A stretch of DNA of 23,520 nt from JANNHP01 sp031404455 (GTDB taxonomy: Bacteria; Planctomycetota; JAJSAM01; JAJVHW01), in assembly GCA_031404455.1 (NCBI GenBank), contig JANNHP010000323.1, positions 1 through 23,520 on the forward strand. Reading direction: 5' to 3'. The position numbers and the translations under genes were made by a program. Below the pieces are notes generated by a model that did not search any database, had not been told where the DNA came from, and saw nothing but the letters and a program-made list of their open reading frames with translations. Positions 1 through 7,690 of the stretch are shown one piece after another. Every line of letters starts with the position of its first letter. Within the stretch, counting starts at the first letter, position 1.

Positions 1-80
1 GTACGCAAGATAGCGACGCAACCGTCCGCGGCGAGGCGGCTCGGCTTCTCGAACTGCGGGAGAAGGGTGCTGCGAAGTGA
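1..80 (+). CDS. 3' end of an unidentified gene (partial)
   Basis: From base 3 a reading frame is open for 25 codons and ends at a TGA at 78-80. The residues include VRGEAARLLELREKG, a charged and probably helical tail. The stop overlaps the GTG of the next short frame (GTGA at 77-80), the usual layout of translationally coupled genes. Too little is visible to name a family. It could be the tail of a small gene preceding the recombinase, or part of a disrupted recombinase N-terminus. Confidence 0.3.
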   Translation, partial: TQDSDATVRGEAARLLELREKGAAK

Positions 81-199
81 TCGTCCGAGTGACGCCCGAC
101 TCCGAGAAGGACGCGAAGGACTTCCTCGTCGAGCTGGAGAAAAAGTTCATCACCGAGACGTACTTCACGCCGCCGACGATCGCGGAGGCGGACGAGTAG
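77..199 (+). pseudogene. Short ORF, probable N-terminal piece of the adjacent integrase
   Basis: A 40-codon frame opens with GTG at 77, overlaps the preceding stop by four bases, and ends with TAG at 197-199. It encodes DAKDFLVELEKKF followed by TYFTPPT. That helix-then-strand-then-PP pattern is typical of the linker between the arm-binding and core-binding domains of phage-type tyrosine recombinases. It is in the same frame as the recombinase that follows. Reading through the TAG gives a continuous, plausible integrase N-terminus, with PTLVAYAEDVIERRF as the start of the core-binding domain. I therefore think it is the separated N-terminal part of one gene, although an independent small protein cannot be excluded. 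Confidence 0.4.
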
Positions 200-265
200 G
201 AGGTCGAGGCAGCGGCGGCGGACCAGCCCCGCGTCGTCCCGACGCTCGTCGCGTACGCCGAGGAC

Positions 266-1165
266 GTGATCGAGCGGCGCTTCGACGCCACCCACTCGGA
301 CGGAGCCATGGGCGTCCTTCGCGCCGCGCTGCGCGCGTGGAAGGACTTCTTCGGGAAGCGCCCTGGTCGTCCCGCCGTCCGACTCGACGAGATCACGCCG
401 TCGCTCTTCCTCGACTACCGCGCGTGGCGCTCGACGGCGCGTCACTCGCTCGGCGGTCCGGCGAAGCCGATCAGCCCGACGACGATCAACGCCGACCACC
501 GCGCGCTCGTCCGCATCCTGAACGAGGCCCTGCTCGACGGAAAGATCGAGAAGAACCCGCTCGCCGGGCTGAAGCAGCTTCGCGCGCCTCAACGCCAGCG
601 GCGCTACCTGACGAAGGACGAGCTGCGCGCGCTCATCACGAACTGCCCCGAGCACTTCCGGCCGCTCCTCGTGACCGCCGTCTACACCGGGGCGAGGAAG
701 GGCGAGGTCACGCGCCTGCGCTGGAGCGACATCGACTTCGACGGAGCGAAGATCGCGCTGCTGCGGACCAAGACGGGCAGCGCGGACTCGATCGACATGC
801 ACCCCGCGGTCGCGGCGGAGCTGAAGCGGCTGCACGCGTCGCGCGAGAAGCCGAAGAAGGAGGACTTCGTCTTCCTCTCGGGGCACGGGACGCCGTACGT
901 CGAGGTACGGCGGTCCTGGGTCCTCGCTCTCAAGGCGGCGGAGATCGAGGAGCGGCCGGGGCTCAGCTTCCACTCGCTGCGCCACAGCTTCGCGACGCAC
1001 TTCCTCCAGAACGGCGGCGCGGTCACCGACCTGCAGCAGCAGCTCGGGCACACGCAGCTGTCGACGACGCAGATCTACGCGAGCGCGCTGTCGGAGAGGA
1101 GACGGGCGACGGTGATGGGGCTGGAGTTCGGCGGGACGGCGGCCCCTGGCGCTCGCGGCGCATAG
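266..1165 (+). CDS. Tyrosine recombinase / phage-type integrase
   Basis: This is a site-specific recombinase of the tyrosine (lambda Int/XerC) family, which cuts and rejoins DNA through a covalent phosphotyrosine. The 299-residue product has a SAM-like core-binding domain (about residues 1-105) and a catalytic domain (about 110-285). Catalytic residues are visible in order: Arg in YTGARKGE, Lys in RTKTGS, His and Arg in HSLRHSF, His in LGHTQ, and the nucleophile Tyr in TTQIYASAL. The GTG at 266 is the first start available after an in-frame TAG at 197, yet core-binding-domain sequence (PTLVAYAEDV) begins upstream of it. The annotated protein is therefore probably short at its N-terminus, and the gene may be damaged. 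It converges on the kinase gene, with 34 bp between their stops. It marks the left end of the window as mobile or formerly mobile DNA. Confidence 0.88.
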   Translation: MIERRFDATHSDGAMGVLRAALRAWKDFFGKRPGRPAVRLDEITPSLFLDYRAWRSTARHSLGGPAKPISPTTINADHRALVRILNEALLDGKIEKNPLAGLKQLRAPQRQRRYLTKDELRALITNCPEHFRPLLVTAVYTGARKGEVTRLRWSDIDFDGAKIALLRTKTGSADSIDMHPAVAAELKRLHASREKPKKEDFVFLSGHGTPYVEVRRSWVLALKAAEIEERPGLSFHSLRHSFATHFLQNGGAVTDLQQQLGHTQLSTTQIYASALSERRRATVMGLEFGGTAAPGARGA

Positions 1166-1199
1166 CTGCATGAGTGGCGCTCCAGCGACGGGCGCCCGC

Positions 1200-4100
1200 C
1201 TACAGCCCCGCCGCCTTCGCTGCTGCCGCGACTTCGCGGTTCACCCGCAGGTTCGCGAGCATCGACGAGCGGATGTCGTCGGGGACGTTGGCCACGGCCT
1301 CGTCTAGGAAGCGCTTGGCTTCGACGAGGTGCGCTCGCTCGCCGGTCGCCCTCCAGAGGAGGAAGCGGGACTTGAGGCGGTCGTCGAACTCGAGCCGCTC
1401 ATCGTTCGCCATGAGAGTCGCCTGCGCGCCCTTTGCGTCTTCGCCCGTTAGGCACGCATGATGACAGCGCGCCATCGCCTCTGCCTCCACCGCTCCGTTC
1501 CTCGATGCCTCGTTCCATGCCGTCTCGAACGACTCCCGAGCGAGGCCGGACTCGCCCGACCTCTCGCGAACTGATCCGATCGAGAGCAGCGTCCACGCCA
1601 CGCGCGAGCGGTCGCCGATCTTCTCGCTCAACGCCAGCGCGTCGAGCTGGCGCTGCATCGCGCCTGCGAAGTCGCCCTCCTCGGCAAGTACGAGCCCCAA
1701 GTTGTGGAGCGCGATGGCCTCGCCCTTCATGTCCTTCGTCTCGTGGGCCATCGAGAGCTGCTTCTCGAAGCACACCCGCGCCTCGACGAGTCGGCCCTGC
1801 CAGAACAGCACGGCGCCGAGGTTTCCAGTGGCACTCGCCTCGCCGCTCCGATCGCCGATCTCCCGGCAGATCGCGCGCGCCCGCAGCAGAAGCTCCCGCG
1901 CGTCCTCGAGTCGGCCCTGGATCTTCCGGACGACGCCCAGGTTCATCGTGACGCGCGCCTCGCCCAGTCGACTCCCGGTCTCGCGGAAGATCGCGAGCGT
2001 CCGCTCGTACTGGTCTGCCGCCTCCGGGTGACGGCCTTCGGACTCGAGGACGTTTCCCAGGCTCCCATTGATGATCGCCGCGTCCCGCCGGTCGACGATT
2101 CCGCCGAGGCACGAGAGCGCCCCCTCGTAGTGCGCTCTCGCTTCGGCGAGGCGACGCTCGTGGTGGAAGACGTGGCCCAGGCTCATCATGGCGCTGCCCT
2201 CGCCCCGACGATTCCCGATGCTGCGGTTGAGCGCGAGCGCCCGCTCGAGGCGCTCCCGCGCTTCCGCGAGGCGACCCTGGGCACCGAGTACGTTTCCCGA
2301 TCCGGTCGCAGCTCTCGCCTCGGACCGGTTGTCGCCCCGGGACCGCGCGCTCTCCGAAGCGCGGCGGAATCTCGCTTCGGCCTCGTCGAGTCGGGAGACC
2401 TGGAGGAAGAGGAAGCCGAGCGTCGTCGACGCCTTGCAGCCCAGTTCCTCGTCACCCGCCGCCTCGGCGAGATGCTCCGCCTCGCATGCCGCCGCCTCCT
2501 GCTGCGCGCGAAGGCCCAGTCGGTCGAGTGGGCCGTCGGCGAGTCGAACCAGCAACCTCCCGCGGTCGGCACCCGTGAGGAGTCCTTGGACACCGAGCGC
2601 GGTCTGGGCGAGTCGGATCGCGGCGTCGTTCAGGTAGCGCCTCTCCATGTGTGTCAGTGCCGCGTCGAGGTAGCGCACTCCCCGCGCTGCCTCCGCGCTC
2701 CGAACGAACTGCTCGCAGATCTCAACCGCGAGCGCGCCGTCGAGATCCTTCGCGTCCTTGCCCGCCGCGCCGCTGGTGCGCTCCAGCGCGCCGCCGACGG
2801 CGGCGTGGATCTCTTCGCGGAGCGACTGCGGCATCCCGCCGTAGAGCGTCTCGTGGACGGCGTGGTGGTCGAACACGAACCGCGCGCCGACGGCCCGGAC
2901 GAGCGAAGTCTCCCGCTCGACGCGCCCGAGCCGTCGCAGCACGTCGAGCCGCGGACGGCCGAGCGCCTCGGCGACGAGACGGCCGTCGAACTCGAACCCG
3001 TGGCACGCCGCCACTTCGAGGACTTCGCGGTCCTGCTCTGCGAGTGCGCCGAGTCGCGCCGCGACGAGGTCCTTGACCGTGGACGGGATATCGACGGCGG
3101 TTGCCCGACCCACGATCCTCCACGCGCCGTCCGCCGTCTGCGTCAGGTGCCCGCTCTCGCGGAGGCTCCGCAGGATCTCGAAGACGAAGAACGGGTTGCC
3201 GCCCGACTTCGAGGCGATGCGGCCGGCGAGATCTTCGGCCCCGGGTGACGTTCCGAGCATCGACGTCAACTGTGTGCGGACCATCTCCTCGTCGAGACGT
3301 CGGACCGCGCTGCGGGTGACGTGAGCGAGCCGTTCGAGCTCCGCGATCCACGGCGCAGGAAGTCCCGGGCGCGCCGTGCCGACGAGCAGCACGCGGTGTC
3401 CGGGGACGGCCAGTGCGAGCGCCGCGAAGAGGCTTCGTCCCTCCTCGGGCGCGAAGTGAAGGTCGTCGATCACGACGACGAGCGGCTTCTCCGAGGCGAG
3501 CGAGCGCGTCGCGTGGACGAAGCACGTCTGGAGCGAGTCCTTCGTCAGGGGCTCCGCGCCGGCCGGTGTGGTCTCGCCACGCAAGAGCGCCGCGAACGCC
3601 GGGATCAGCACCGGCGTCTGCCGCAGGTGCGCCCGAAGCCCTTCCTCGACTCCCTCCGCACCGAAGTGCTCCCGGAACGCGGTCGTGAACGCCCCGCTCG
3701 CCGTCGCCGCGCCGCCCGGCGGATAGCCGCCGACGACGACGTGAGCGTCCTCGGTCTCGACACACGCGAGCAGTTCCTCCACGAGTCGGCTCTTGCCGAT
3801 CCCCGTCTCGCCTTCGAGCAGTACGACACGCCCGTCGCCCGCCTTCGCCGCCTCCCAGGCCACTACGAGGTCCGCGAGCTCCTTCTCCCTGCCCCACATC
3901 GCCGTCGCGCGAGGGATGCGGATGCGCCGCGACGGTCGCTTCGACAGCTTCGTCGCCTGGGAACTCGCGTCGATCCACCACGACGATCGCTCGCCGGCGT
4001 CGAGGATCTCGCCGAGCTCCAGCGCCGACGCGAACCGCTCCGCAGGCGACTTCGCGAGAAGCTGCAGCAGCAGCTCCTCGAAGAAGGGCGAGAGCTGCGG

Positions 4101-4811
4101 CGCGAGCGTTCCCGGCCGCCGCGGCCGCTCGTTCAGCACCTGGCGCACGAGATCGCCGATCGAGTCCGCGCGGAACGGAACCTCGCCGGTCGCGAGCTCG
4201 AAGAGCATCGCGCCGAGCGAGTAGAGGTCGGAGCGCGGGTCGAGCGTCTGTGCGCCGCGGAACTGCTCGGGCGGCGCGTACGCCGCCGTGCCGACGAAGA
4301 CACCCGTCGAGGAAAGCCGGTCGTCGCCGGAGACGCTGCGCGCAAGGCCGAGGTCCATCACCTTCACGTCGTGGCCCGGCGTGATGAGCACGTTGCCGGG
4401 CTTGAGATCGCGGTGGACGATCCCCGCCGCGTGGATCGCATCGAGCCCCCGCGCGATCTCCCGCGCGAGGTGGCGGCACAGGTCCTCGGGCACGCGGCCA
4501 AGCTCGGCGAGCAGCTCCACGAGCGAGCGGCCCTCGACGTACTCGAGGACGAGTGCCGGAACCGGCTTCCCGCCGCTCTCGACGTCGAGGCAGGCGATCG
4601 TCGCCACGACATTGGGGTGACGGATCGCGAGGCCGACGTGCGCCTCTCGGTCGAACCGCTCGCGGAAGTCGCGCGTGGCGAGGAGATGAGGATGCACGAC
4701 CTTGATCGCGACAGCGACGCCGTCCGCGCCGATCGCGCGCCAGACCGTGCCCATGCCGCCCGACCCTAGCTCGCGGTCGATGCGGTAAGGGCCGAGCGTC
4801 GTGCCGATCAC
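1200..4811 (-). CDS. Ser/Thr protein kinase fused to an AAA-type ATPase and TPR repeats
   Basis: This is a large cytoplasmic signalling protein of about 1203 residues. An Hanks-type kinase domain occupies roughly residues 9-270. It shows the glycine loop GSGGMGTVW, the ATP lysine in VAIKVV (Lys37), the catalytic loop HRDLKPGNV, a DLGLARS segment in place of DFG, and APEQF. An ATPase/NTPase module follows, with Walker A GETGIGKS near residue 333 and Walker B VVVIDDLHF. The C-terminal third (about 800-1100) is a run of roughly 40-residue TPRs with the ALxNLGxV pattern. This architecture is common in Planctomycetota and Myxococcota. Targets are not predictable. I chose GTG at 4811 because the conserved IGTTLGPYRI leader starts there. 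The frame stays open to a GTG at 4976, but that extension is Arg/Ala/Gly-rich and unlike coding sequence. The protein has no membrane segment. DLG instead of DFG is frequent in bacterial kinases and does not imply inactivity. Confidence 0.93.
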   Translation of the reverse strand: MIGTTLGPYRIDRELGSGGMGTVWRAIGADGVAVAIKVVHPHLLATRDFRERFDREAHVGLAIRHPNVVATIACLDVESGGKPVPALVLEYVEGRSLVELLAELGRVPEDLCRHLAREIARGLDAIHAAGIVHRDLKPGNVLITPGHDVKVMDLGLARSVSGDDRLSSTGVFVGTAAYAPPEQFRGAQTLDPRSDLYSLGAMLFELATGEVPFRADSIGDLVRQVLNERPRRPGTLAPQLSPFFEELLLQLLAKSPAERFASALELGEILDAGERSSWWIDASSQATKLSKRPSRRIRIPRATAMWGREKELADLVVAWEAAKAGDGRVVLLEGETGIGKSRLVEELLACVETEDAHVVVGGYPPGGAATASGAFTTAFREHFGAEGVEEGLRAHLRQTPVLIPAFAALLRGETTPAGAEPLTKDSLQTCFVHATRSLASEKPLVVVIDDLHFAPEEGRSLFAALALAVPGHRVLLVGTARPGLPAPWIAELERLAHVTRSAVRRLDEEMVRTQLTSMLGTSPGAEDLAGRIASKSGGNPFFVFEILRSLRESGHLTQTADGAWRIVGRATAVDIPSTVKDLVAARLGALAEQDREVLEVAACHGFEFDGRLVAEALGRPRLDVLRRLGRVERETSLVRAVGARFVFDHHAVHETLYGGMPQSLREEIHAAVGGALERTSGAAGKDAKDLDGALAVEICEQFVRSAEAARGVRYLDAALTHMERRYLNDAAIRLAQTALGVQGLLTGADRGRLLVRLADGPLDRLGLRAQQEAAACEAEHLAEAAGDEELGCKASTTLGFLFLQVSRLDEAEARFRRASESARSRGDNRSEARAATGSGNVLGAQGRLAEARERLERALALNRSIGNRRGEGSAMMSLGHVFHHERRLAEARAHYEGALSCLGGIVDRRDAAIINGSLGNVLESEGRHPEAADQYERTLAIFRETGSRLGEARVTMNLGVVRKIQGRLEDARELLLRARAICREIGDRSGEASATGNLGAVLFWQGRLVEARVCFEKQLSMAHETKDMKGEAIALHNLGLVLAEEGDFAGAMQRQLDALALSEKIGDRSRVAWTLLSIGSVRERSGESGLARESFETAWNEASRNGAVEAEAMARCHHACLTGEDAKGAQATLMANDERLEFDDRLKSRFLLWRATGERAHLVEAKRFLDEAVANVPDDIRSSMLANLRVNREVAAAAKAAGL

Positions 4812-5081
4812 GGGGGCGGAGGCTACGTCGCGCGCTTTCCGATCGCCTCTGTTGGATTCCAGCGGCGGAGCGAGCGCCCACGTCGCGCCCCGTTCCGACC
4901 TCGCCCCGGACGGCCACCCTTCGCCCGACGACGCGACACGCGCGCCCACGGCGCGGACGCGGCCGCGCGCGGCCACTTGTCTCGGAGCCTCCGCGGGAGC
5001 AAGTGTCCGCGCGCCGAGTGCCGCCGCAGGCTCGACGGAAGCGCCGCACTCGTCCCCTGCCGCGCCGAAACGCGAAAAGAT

Positions 5082-5105
5082 GTGCAGCGGTTAGTGCAGC
5101 GGTGA
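5082..5105 (+). repeat. 12-bp tandem repeat
   Basis: GTGCAGCGGTTA is followed directly by GTGCAGCGGTGA, which is 11 of 12 identical. It lies 80 bp from the tRNA fragment. Short direct repeats near an attachment site can be arm-type binding sites for a recombinase, but two copies alone do not prove it. Confidence 0.5.
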
Positions 5106-5185
5106 CGGATTCGGGCCATTTCGGGGCGCTGATTCTGGCGCTCGCTCGCTCGTCGTAACTCGCGCTGAGCGCGTTGGTTACGTCA

Positions 5186-5232
5186 TGGTCGGGGCGAGAG
5201 GATTTGAACCTCCGGCCTCTTGCTCCCGAAGC
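5186..5232 (-). other. tRNA-Pro(CGG) 3' fragment, probable attachment-site scar
   Basis: Read on the minus strand, bases 5232 to 5186 give the 3' part of a proline tRNA. The anticodon loop is TTCGGGA (anticodon CGG at 5228-5226), followed by the 3' anticodon strand GCAAG. The T arm is GGAGG-TTCAAAT-CCTCT, then comes the acceptor strand CGCCCCG, discriminator A and an encoded CCA. The 5' half does not fit. The 5' anticodon strand reads CCCGC instead of CTTGC, and no CGGGGCG acceptor strand lies at the right distance. Integrases that use tRNA genes typically leave exactly this piece, anticodon loop to 3' end, at one end of the inserted element. By that logic the element lies on the 5' side of the fragment, toward higher coordinates. 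The partner copy is not in this window. Confidence 0.7.
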
Positions 5233-5357
5233 GGGCCCGGCCAGGCTCGATCGCGCAACGTCCGCGTCGCGGGCGTGGATGGAGTGGCGGGTGCGGCGGT
5301 GGACGACGGGAGTTCGTCAACTGTGGCGCAACTGTAAGCTGCGCGACGTGCGACGGG

Positions 5358-6086
5358 TCAGGTCTCTTGCGTCCCGACCGCGCCGAGACGGCGAGTAGCG
5401 TAGTCTCCGTCACCGATCGGTTCGATCCGGCCAAGTCGCGCCGCTCCCAACAGCATGTGGCAATACGAATCGAGCACCTCAAGCTTCGCGTACGCATCGT
5501 CGATGCCAACGCTCGAGAACACGACCACCCCGTGGTGCGCCATCAGAACCGCGCTCGTCTCGTTGCCGACGACACGGACGACATTCTCCGCGAGCTCGTG
5601 TGTGCCAGGTGGCGCGTACCGCGCGGTCGGCACGCGCCCGAGCACGACATCGGCCTCGGTGTAGACTCCGCTCGGAATAACCTCGTCGGAGAACGCGAAT
5701 GCATTCGCGTGCGGCGGATGAGCATGGATGATCGCTCGGACATCACGACGCGATTGGTAGATCGCAAGGTGAACCTTGATCTCGCTGGTGACCGCGCAGC
5801 CCCTATCTTCGCGCAGAACGGTGCCGTCCAATGCAACGGTGCAGATGCTCGACGATCGTAGCAGGCCCTTGCTCACGCCCGTCGGCGTGACGAGCAGTCG
5901 CCCGTCGGCGAGCCGGCCAGAGAGGTTGCCGTCGTGTCCGGCGCAGAGGCCGCGTCGCCAGATGCGATGACCTGCCGTGCATAGCTGGCGGGCGGTCGAC
6001 TGCTCGGTCTCCGACGCATCGCCCGTCGATCGACATCGGCGTGGGTCGCTGGCCTTTCGAACGGCAGACATCGCCTCGTCGAGCAC
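5358..6086 (-). CDS. Class II aldolase/adducin-family protein (fuculose-phosphate aldolase-like)
   Basis: This 242-residue protein belongs to the zinc-dependent class II aldolase/adducin family, whose members cleave or epimerise sugar phosphates such as L-fuculose-1-phosphate or L-ribulose-5-phosphate. Visible motifs are the phosphate-binding GHDGNLSGR and TPTGVSKG, SEIKVHLAIY with the family's catalytic-type Glu, the zinc-ligand pair in HAHPPHA, and a third histidine in MAHHGVV. The length is normal for the family. GTG at 6086 is preferred because GAGGTGG lies just upstream. ATG at 6071 is the alternative. It is the last gene of the seven-gene operon, 26 bp after the YkgJ-type gene. The specific substrate cannot be read from sequence. 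Its link to the peptide-maturation genes is positional only. Confidence 0.85.
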   Translation of the reverse strand: MLDEAMSAVRKASDPRRCRSTGDASETEQSTARQLCTAGHRIWRRGLCAGHDGNLSGRLADGRLLVTPTGVSKGLLRSSSICTVALDGTVLREDRGCAVTSEIKVHLAIYQSRRDVRAIIHAHPPHANAFAFSDEVIPSGVYTEADVVLGRVPTARYAPPGTHELAENVVRVVGNETSAVLMAHHGVVVFSSVGIDDAYAKLEVLDSYCHMLLGAARLGRIEPIGDGDYATRRLGAVGTQET

Positions 6087-6112
6087 TGGCCACCTCGCGC
6101 TGCTCCAACAAC

Positions 6113-6487
6113 CTAGGCCACGCGTGACTCCAGCATCGCCTGCGCCGCAAGCTTCGTGTAATCGCTCTCCGCGTGGCCCGTGACGAGTGCCCAAGTCGCG
6201 CAGTTGAATTCCCGACACCATGCTGGCCGATTCTCGTAGTCGCGGCACTCATAGCCGCTCTCGGACTTTACGAGGGCCGGACACGCCTCCTTGACGCGTC
6301 CTCTATACTTGAGCGACCCACACCCGCAGCCGCACAGGCCGCGCCACGTGACTTCCATGCGCTGTCCGAAGACCTTCTCCATGAACTCCAGGTTTCGAAG
6401 GTCACCATCGACCGCTAGAACGGCGTGGCAGCACGCAGCGCATTTCTTGCAGACCGCCTGGGTGATGTCCTCTGGCTTCAACTCCAT
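6113..6487 (-). CDS. YkgJ-family cysteine cluster protein
   Basis: This 124-residue cytoplasmic protein has the Cys pattern of the YkgJ (CxxCxxCC, proposed zinc or iron-sulfur chelating) family. It begins VCKKCAACCH (Cys13, 16, 19, 20), continues with LCGCGCG and EACPAL, and closes with YECRDYENRPAWCREFNC, matching the family's C-x-Y-E-x-R-P-x-x-C-R-x-F-x-C signature. The family's biochemical role is not settled. ATG at 6487 is preceded by GAGGTGG. The gene follows the companion gene by 47 bp and precedes the aldolase-family gene by 26 bp, on the same strand. Next to a radical SAM enzyme and a Cys-rich substrate, a metal or iron-sulfur handling role is reasonable, but this is inference. Confidence 0.85.
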   Translation of the reverse strand: MELKPEDITQAVCKKCAACCHAVLAVDGDLRNLEFMEKVFGQRMEVTWRGLCGCGCGSLKYRGRVKEACPALVKSESGYECRDYENRPAWCREFNCATWALVTGHAESDYTKLAAQAMLESRVA

Positions 6488-6534
6488 GATCCACCTCGCA
6501 GATTGGGGAATCCGACTCCCGTTTGTCACGTCTC

Positions 6535-7668
6535 CTAGGTTGGCGACTCGACCATCGAGTCTCGAAGCCGCCGAAGCAGTACAGGAAGCAGCGTGCGCGC
6601 GAACTCGCACGCGGCCTCCGGGCATGGTCCAGTCTCGGTGCCGCGGCAGTCTCTCCGCGTCAAGCGCCCGGGATTGCAGCACCCCGTCGCCATCCTGCTG
6701 ATCCAGGACATGGCGCAGTTCCAATGCCGCCCGCCGACCAATGCCGCTTTCCATTCGGCGATTGGCGGCGCCGTCGGGCAACAACGGGCATTGCCAGTCT
6801 CATCGATAAGCAATCGCCTACCTTGAAGCCGAACGCACCGCGGTGCTGGCGCACGCGGTTCACGGAACGCGGCCAGGACCTCGGCGTATGGCGAGCAAAC
6901 CTCGGGGATCCCTACAAGATCGCGCTCATACGCCTCGACCAGCCACTTGACCTCCGCACTTCGACGTTCTACGTCGTCAGAGACTTCGAAAGTTTCAACG
7001 TCGCACCGACTTCCGGAGATCCAGGACCAGACCTCCTCGGGAGGCCTGGTCGCGTAGCCTCGGATTCGGATTCGAGTCGCCAGCTCATGCCAGATCGGCT
7101 CGCGAAGTACATCGACATCGACCTCGCCCCACGACACTTCCATCACAGGCTGGATCGACCAGAGATCCCGAAGCACGGAGACAAGTTTCTCTCGCGCCAG
7201 TTGACTTGAGACGTCAGCAGCACGGAACATGAGACGGACACGATGCTGGCCAACTCCGTAAAGCAATCGCACGACCCTCGATACTGCATCGGGATCAACC
7301 GGGGACGAGGATCGAAGGGCAACTCCGGTGCAGGTGACTTGCGCCTCTGCAAGCGCCGCCACGCCCGACGCAATCCGCTCGCCGGCGGTGAGTTCGGCGT
7401 CAATTGCCACAGACTGCGGCATGCCCACCGCACACATCCCGCAGCCGACCTCACTCCGCAGAAGCCGCGTCTCGCGTAGTTGCAGCATGCGCTTTCGACT
7501 CTGTGTGAGCCCAATGGCACGAAGATCTGACGACAGGTCCGCCGCGGCATGTCCTTGCTGACCCGTCAAGAAGTGCACGCTCGGTGTCCATCCTCCAAGG
7601 TCAATCGCGGCGATCGAGCTCTCGTCGAGTTGGATTATCTCGGCGTCCTCTACCTTGGCCAATGGCAT
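6535..7668 (-). CDS. Unrecognised Cys-rich companion protein, possibly a degenerate radical SAM/SPASM homologue
   Basis: I do not recognise this 377-residue protein. It has a CGMC motif near residue 80, followed by GERIASGVAALAEAQ and alternating strand/helix segments that resemble a partial radical-SAM-type barrel, but it lacks the CxxxCxxC cluster motif. The C-terminal part begins RRLLIDETGNARCCP, which resembles the opening of a SPASM domain, and carries about ten further cysteines (for example GCCNP and GPCPEAACEF). The ATG at 7668 has GAGG eight bases upstream. GTG at 7686 is possible. The gene starts 22 bp after the radical SAM stop, so the two are probably co-translated partners, as in two-protein peptide-maturation systems. 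Alternatives are a precursor-recognition protein or an iron-sulfur carrier. Confidence 0.7.
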   Translation of the reverse strand: MPLAKVEDAEIIQLDESSIAAIDLGGWTPSVHFLTGQQGHAAADLSSDLRAIGLTQSRKRMLQLRETRLLRSEVGCGMCAVGMPQSVAIDAELTAGERIASGVAALAEAQVTCTGVALRSSSPVDPDAVSRVVRLLYGVGQHRVRLMFRAADVSSQLAREKLVSVLRDLWSIQPVMEVSWGEVDVDVLREPIWHELATRIRIRGYATRPPEEVWSWISGSRCDVETFEVSDDVERRSAEVKWLVEAYERDLVGIPEVCSPYAEVLAAFREPRAPAPRCVRLQGRRLLIDETGNARCCPTAPPIAEWKAALVGGRHWNCAMSWISRMATGCCNPGRLTRRDCRGTETGPCPEAACEFARTLLPVLLRRLRDSMVESPT

Positions 7669-7690
7669 GATTGTCGCCTCGGTCACGGGC

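Larger units (their letters stand above)
4812..5357. other. Non-coding stretch between the kinase and aldolase-family genes
   Basis: I find no credible gene in these 546 bases. They hold the tRNA-Pro fragment at 5186-5232 and a 12-bp tandem repeat at 5082-5105. The promoter of the minus-strand kinase gene must lie here or just inside its 5' end, but I see no clear -35/-10 pair. No T-tailed terminator hairpin is visible after the aldolase-family stop at 5358. Confidence 0.6.

Noticed and set aside
1176..1196. Possible terminator between the converging integrase and kinase genes
   Set aside because: The stem GGCGC/GCGCC is only five base pairs with an 11-base loop and no T-tract.
1704..4769. 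Long plus-strand frames opposite the kinase gene
   Set aside because: They are Arg/Pro/Glu-rich, lack motifs, and mirror a minus-strand gene with clear kinase, Walker and TPR motifs. High-GC antisense frames are expected.
4812..4976. 55-residue N-terminal extension of the kinase
   Set aside because: It is Arg/Gly/Ala-rich with no conserved features. The kinase leader begins at GTG 4811, although the longer start cannot be excluded.
5186..5262. A complete tRNA-Pro gene
   Set aside because: The T arm, 3' acceptor strand and CCA fit, but the 5' anticodon strand and 5' acceptor strand do not pair, so only the 3' fragment is supported.
5174..5398. Plus-strand frame encoding SGREDLNLRPLAPEAG
   Set aside because: This peptide is a familiar artefact produced by translating across a tRNA-Pro gene. 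The DNA is the tRNA fragment read on the wrong strand.
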